A stretch of 64,000 bases of DNA from JAGREO01 sp020446285. Its GTDB lineage: Bacteria > Pseudomonadota > Alphaproteobacteria > Geminicoccales > Geminicoccaceae. The position numbers and the translations under genes were made by a program. Location of the stretch: assembly GCA_041398005.1 (NCBI GenBank), contig JAWKVP010000009.1, positions 88,775-152,774 on the forward strand, written 5' to 3'. Below the pieces are notes generated by a model, which worked only from the letters and a program-made list of their open reading frames with translations, had not been told where the DNA came from and searched no databases. Shown piece by piece: positions 62,753-64,000 of the stretch. How positions within the stretch are numbered: the stretch's first letter is position 1; every line of letters starts with the position of its first letter.

Positions 62753-63405
62753 GGGGGCGTCTCGCGCGTCGACTGTTCGACCATGCGGCGGCGCCAGGCG
62801 AGTGCCGAATGGCGAACGGTTTCGGGCCGGCACAGTTCGGCGAGCGAGCAGGCGCGACAGCGACTTTTGAGATCAGTCGGTGGCGGAGTCCGGCGCGTGT
62901 GCAAGACCCCGGCGAGCGCTGTGATGGTGGCGATGGTGAGATCGCGCAGCTCTTCATCCAGCGGCACTGCCACTCGGCGGCGGGTCTGGGCGTAGAAGAG
63001 CTCGCCTTCGGGCACCGGACGGCCGGTCATCTCTTCGAGACAGAGGCCTTGCGCGCAGAGCTGGACCTCGTCGGCGCGGTGCAGCTTGGGCTTGCCGCGC
63101 TTGATCTCGACTGGCCGTGCTGTTTCAGTGGCGCCGTCGGGCACGAATTCCACCAGATCGGCGACACCCGCGATATTCAGGCGCCGGCAGGCGAGTGGCA
63201 GGGCATGGGCCTGACGAACCCCGCGTTGGCTGCGGGTGGCAGGACGGTCGGCACGGACATGCAGGACATGTCCCTCGGCGGTGAGCCGGTTATTCTCCCA
63301 CATGCGTTCGAGATGGATCAAGGCCGCCTGCCGCAGGCAGTAGACGGCATGCTGCAACGCCGAGATCGGAATGGGTTCGGTGTCCGCGTCGGTCGGACCC
63401 ATCAC
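62749..63405 (-). CDS. cas4: CRISPR-associated Cas4 exonuclease (type I-C)
   Basis: RecB-like nuclease that trims and orients prespacers next to the PAM, 218 residues. It has N-terminal ISALQHAVYCLRQAALIHLE with the first cluster Cys, the nuclease core GVADLVEFVP and VEIKRGKPKLHRADEVQLCAQGLCLEEMTG (Asp, Glu-x-Lys, Gln), and the C-terminal cysteine cluster SRCRACSLAELC. It overlaps cas1 and cas7 by 4 bp, so the adaptation genes are translated together. Confidence 0.96.
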   Translation of the reverse strand: MMGPTDADTEPIPISALQHAVYCLRQAALIHLERMWENNRLTAEGHVLHVRADRPATRSQRGVRQAHALPLACRRLNIAGVADLVEFVPDGATETARPVEIKRGKPKLHRADEVQLCAQGLCLEEMTGRPVPEGELFYAQTRRRVAVPLDEELRDLTIATITALAGVLHTRRTPPPTDLKSRCRACSLAELCRPETVRHSALAWRRRMVEQSTRETPP

Positions 63406-63950
63406 ATCCGCTCGATGATTTCGACACCATCGGGCAGGCCGGCACGGTCGATTGTGATTGTGTAGTCGGAGAAATCGCGGGCTGGCGGCAGATTGTCGAT
63501 TCGATGGTCGATCGTGTGCGCCTCGCCATCGAACTGGCGGGCGATGCGCACACGATCGAACAGGGTATGAGCCGGCGCATTGCCGAGCTCGTTTGCATGC
63601 TTGAAGATGATCAGCTTGCGCACGGTCATCTCGCCGCGTGCGGCTGAGCGGTCATGTTCGAACATGTCGGCCATGGCGGTGAGCAGGAGTTCAAGGTCGC
63701 CTTCGTCAAAGCCGGTCCGCTGGGCAAGTTTGGCAGAGATGAATCCATGCGCCACATAAAGACCGTAGGGGACGATATATTTGCGTCCCATGGTCCGGTT
63801 GTCGGTACGGACATCACCCTCGTCCGCACCTTCGGTGCGCTGCTTGCGCTCGGCCTCGTTGGTGGCCGCCATGCGGGTGATGGCGAGTTCGGCCGGGACG
63901 ATCGGCTCGGCGGAGCGGGCGAAGGTGAGTTGGACGGGACCTCTGACCTG
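63402..63950 (-). CDS. cas7: CRISPR Cascade subunit Cas7c (Csd2), C-terminal part, apparently interrupted
   Basis: Backbone protein of the I-C effector complex that coats crRNA. About 183 C-terminal residues are recognisable: QVRGPVQLTFARSAEPIVPAELAITRMAATNEAER, RTMGRKYIVPYGLYVAHGFISAKLAQRTGFDEGDLELLLTAM, MFEHDRSAARGEMTVRKLIIFKHANELGNAP and SDYTITIDRAGLPDGVEIIERM. Upstream of QVRG, at about 63950, the expected FGAVM-TTG-VNAG stretch is missing. The frame stays open to the edge but uses rare A/T-ending codons unlike the gene. The N-terminal part is therefore either displaced beyond the window or lost. cas8c, cas5 and cas3 would lie further right. Confidence 0.85.
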   Translation of the reverse strand, partial: QVRGPVQLTFARSAEPIVPAELAITRMAATNEAERKQRTEGADEGDVRTDNRTMGRKYIVPYGLYVAHGFISAKLAQRTGFDEGDLELLLTAMADMFEHDRSAARGEMTVRKLIIFKHANELGNAPAHTLFDRVRIARQFDGEAHTIDHRIDNLPPARDFSDYTITIDRAGLPDGVEIIERM

Positions 63951-64000
63951 TGGTGACCTACAACCCGTCGCTTGTCGCCATGCTCGATCATTACGGCACG
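63951..64000 (+). other. Possible start of a foreign plus-strand gene interrupting cas7
   Basis: From GTG 63953 the plus strand reads VTYNPSLVAMLDHYGT without a stop to the window edge, with mostly C/G third positions as in real genes here. This begins exactly where Cas7 similarity ends. I do not recognise the peptide, which is too short to assign. An insertion sequence or rearrangement junction is the leading reading. Confidence 0.35.

Overview
This window comes from a GC-rich (roughly 65% by eye) alphaproteobacterium. The evidence is the CenR-type response regulator, the DUF2948/UPF0262/low-molecular-weight phosphatase neighbourhood, the bamD-recN-ligA order next to division genes, the aerobic cobaltochelatase pair cobS-cobT, dimeric NADP-isocitrate dehydrogenase, and three TRAP-type import systems. 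The sequence does not fix the genus. Most genes look like ordinary chromosomal genes. The right end (about 59.7-64 kb) looks like acquired DNA.

Layout. 1-1880: start of the division/cell-wall (mra/dcw) operon on the minus strand (rsmH, ftsL, ftsI running off the window). 1881-2451: AT-rich gene-free stretch with two perfect DnaA boxes. 2452-2840: RNase P RNA. 2.9-7.8 kb: thioredoxin-like protein, orphan ABC solute-binding protein, iscA-ferredoxin-mnmA (Fe-S and tRNA thiolation), icd. 8.0-10.9 kb: cobS-cobT. 11.1-13.1 kb: tRNA-Thr and a conserved alphaproteobacterial cluster. 13.2-16.0 kb: first TRAP transporter. 16.1-19.8 kb: enoyl-CoA hydratase and aconitase. 20.2-23.7 kb: cenR divergent from an Alg8/Alg44-like c-di-GMP-controlled polysaccharide synthase pair. 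23.8-24.8 kb: an unknown gene bracketed by two direct repeats. 25-27.8 kb: CUT2 sugar ABC importer. 27.8-28.9 kb: alpha-carbonic anhydrase lipoprotein. 29.2-30.7 kb: a TIR-like/NB-ATPase (STAND) protein, a defence candidate. 30.8-34.7 kb: MocR regulator, hemF with a truncated tail, ppa, a CBS protein, bolA.

34.9-45.1 kb is one catabolic neighbourhood: zinc alcohol dehydrogenase, two-subunit transketolase, short-chain dehydrogenase, complete TRAP transporter, LysR regulator, FGGY sugar kinase and a class I (DhnA/LsrF-type) aldolase. Together they suggest uptake, oxidation, phosphorylation and cleavage of an unidentified sugar, polyol or sugar acid. 45.3-50.3 kb holds ligA, recN and bamD. 50.4-53.7 kb holds a ParA-like ATPase, a CYTH-CHAD protein and a universal stress protein. 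53.9-57.1 kb is a third TRAP transporter. 57.2-59.5 kb holds a CPA2 antiporter and YggU/YggT proteins.

59.7-64 kb: tRNA-Ala(CGC) is followed by a frameshifted, truncated large serine recombinase that abuts the trailer end of a type I-C CRISPR array (about 13 repeats). Then come the leader, cas2, cas1, cas4 and the 3' part of cas7. Cas7 similarity stops abruptly about 50 bp before the window edge, where sequence that looks coding on the opposite strand begins. The adaptation genes look intact, but the effector operon may be interrupted.
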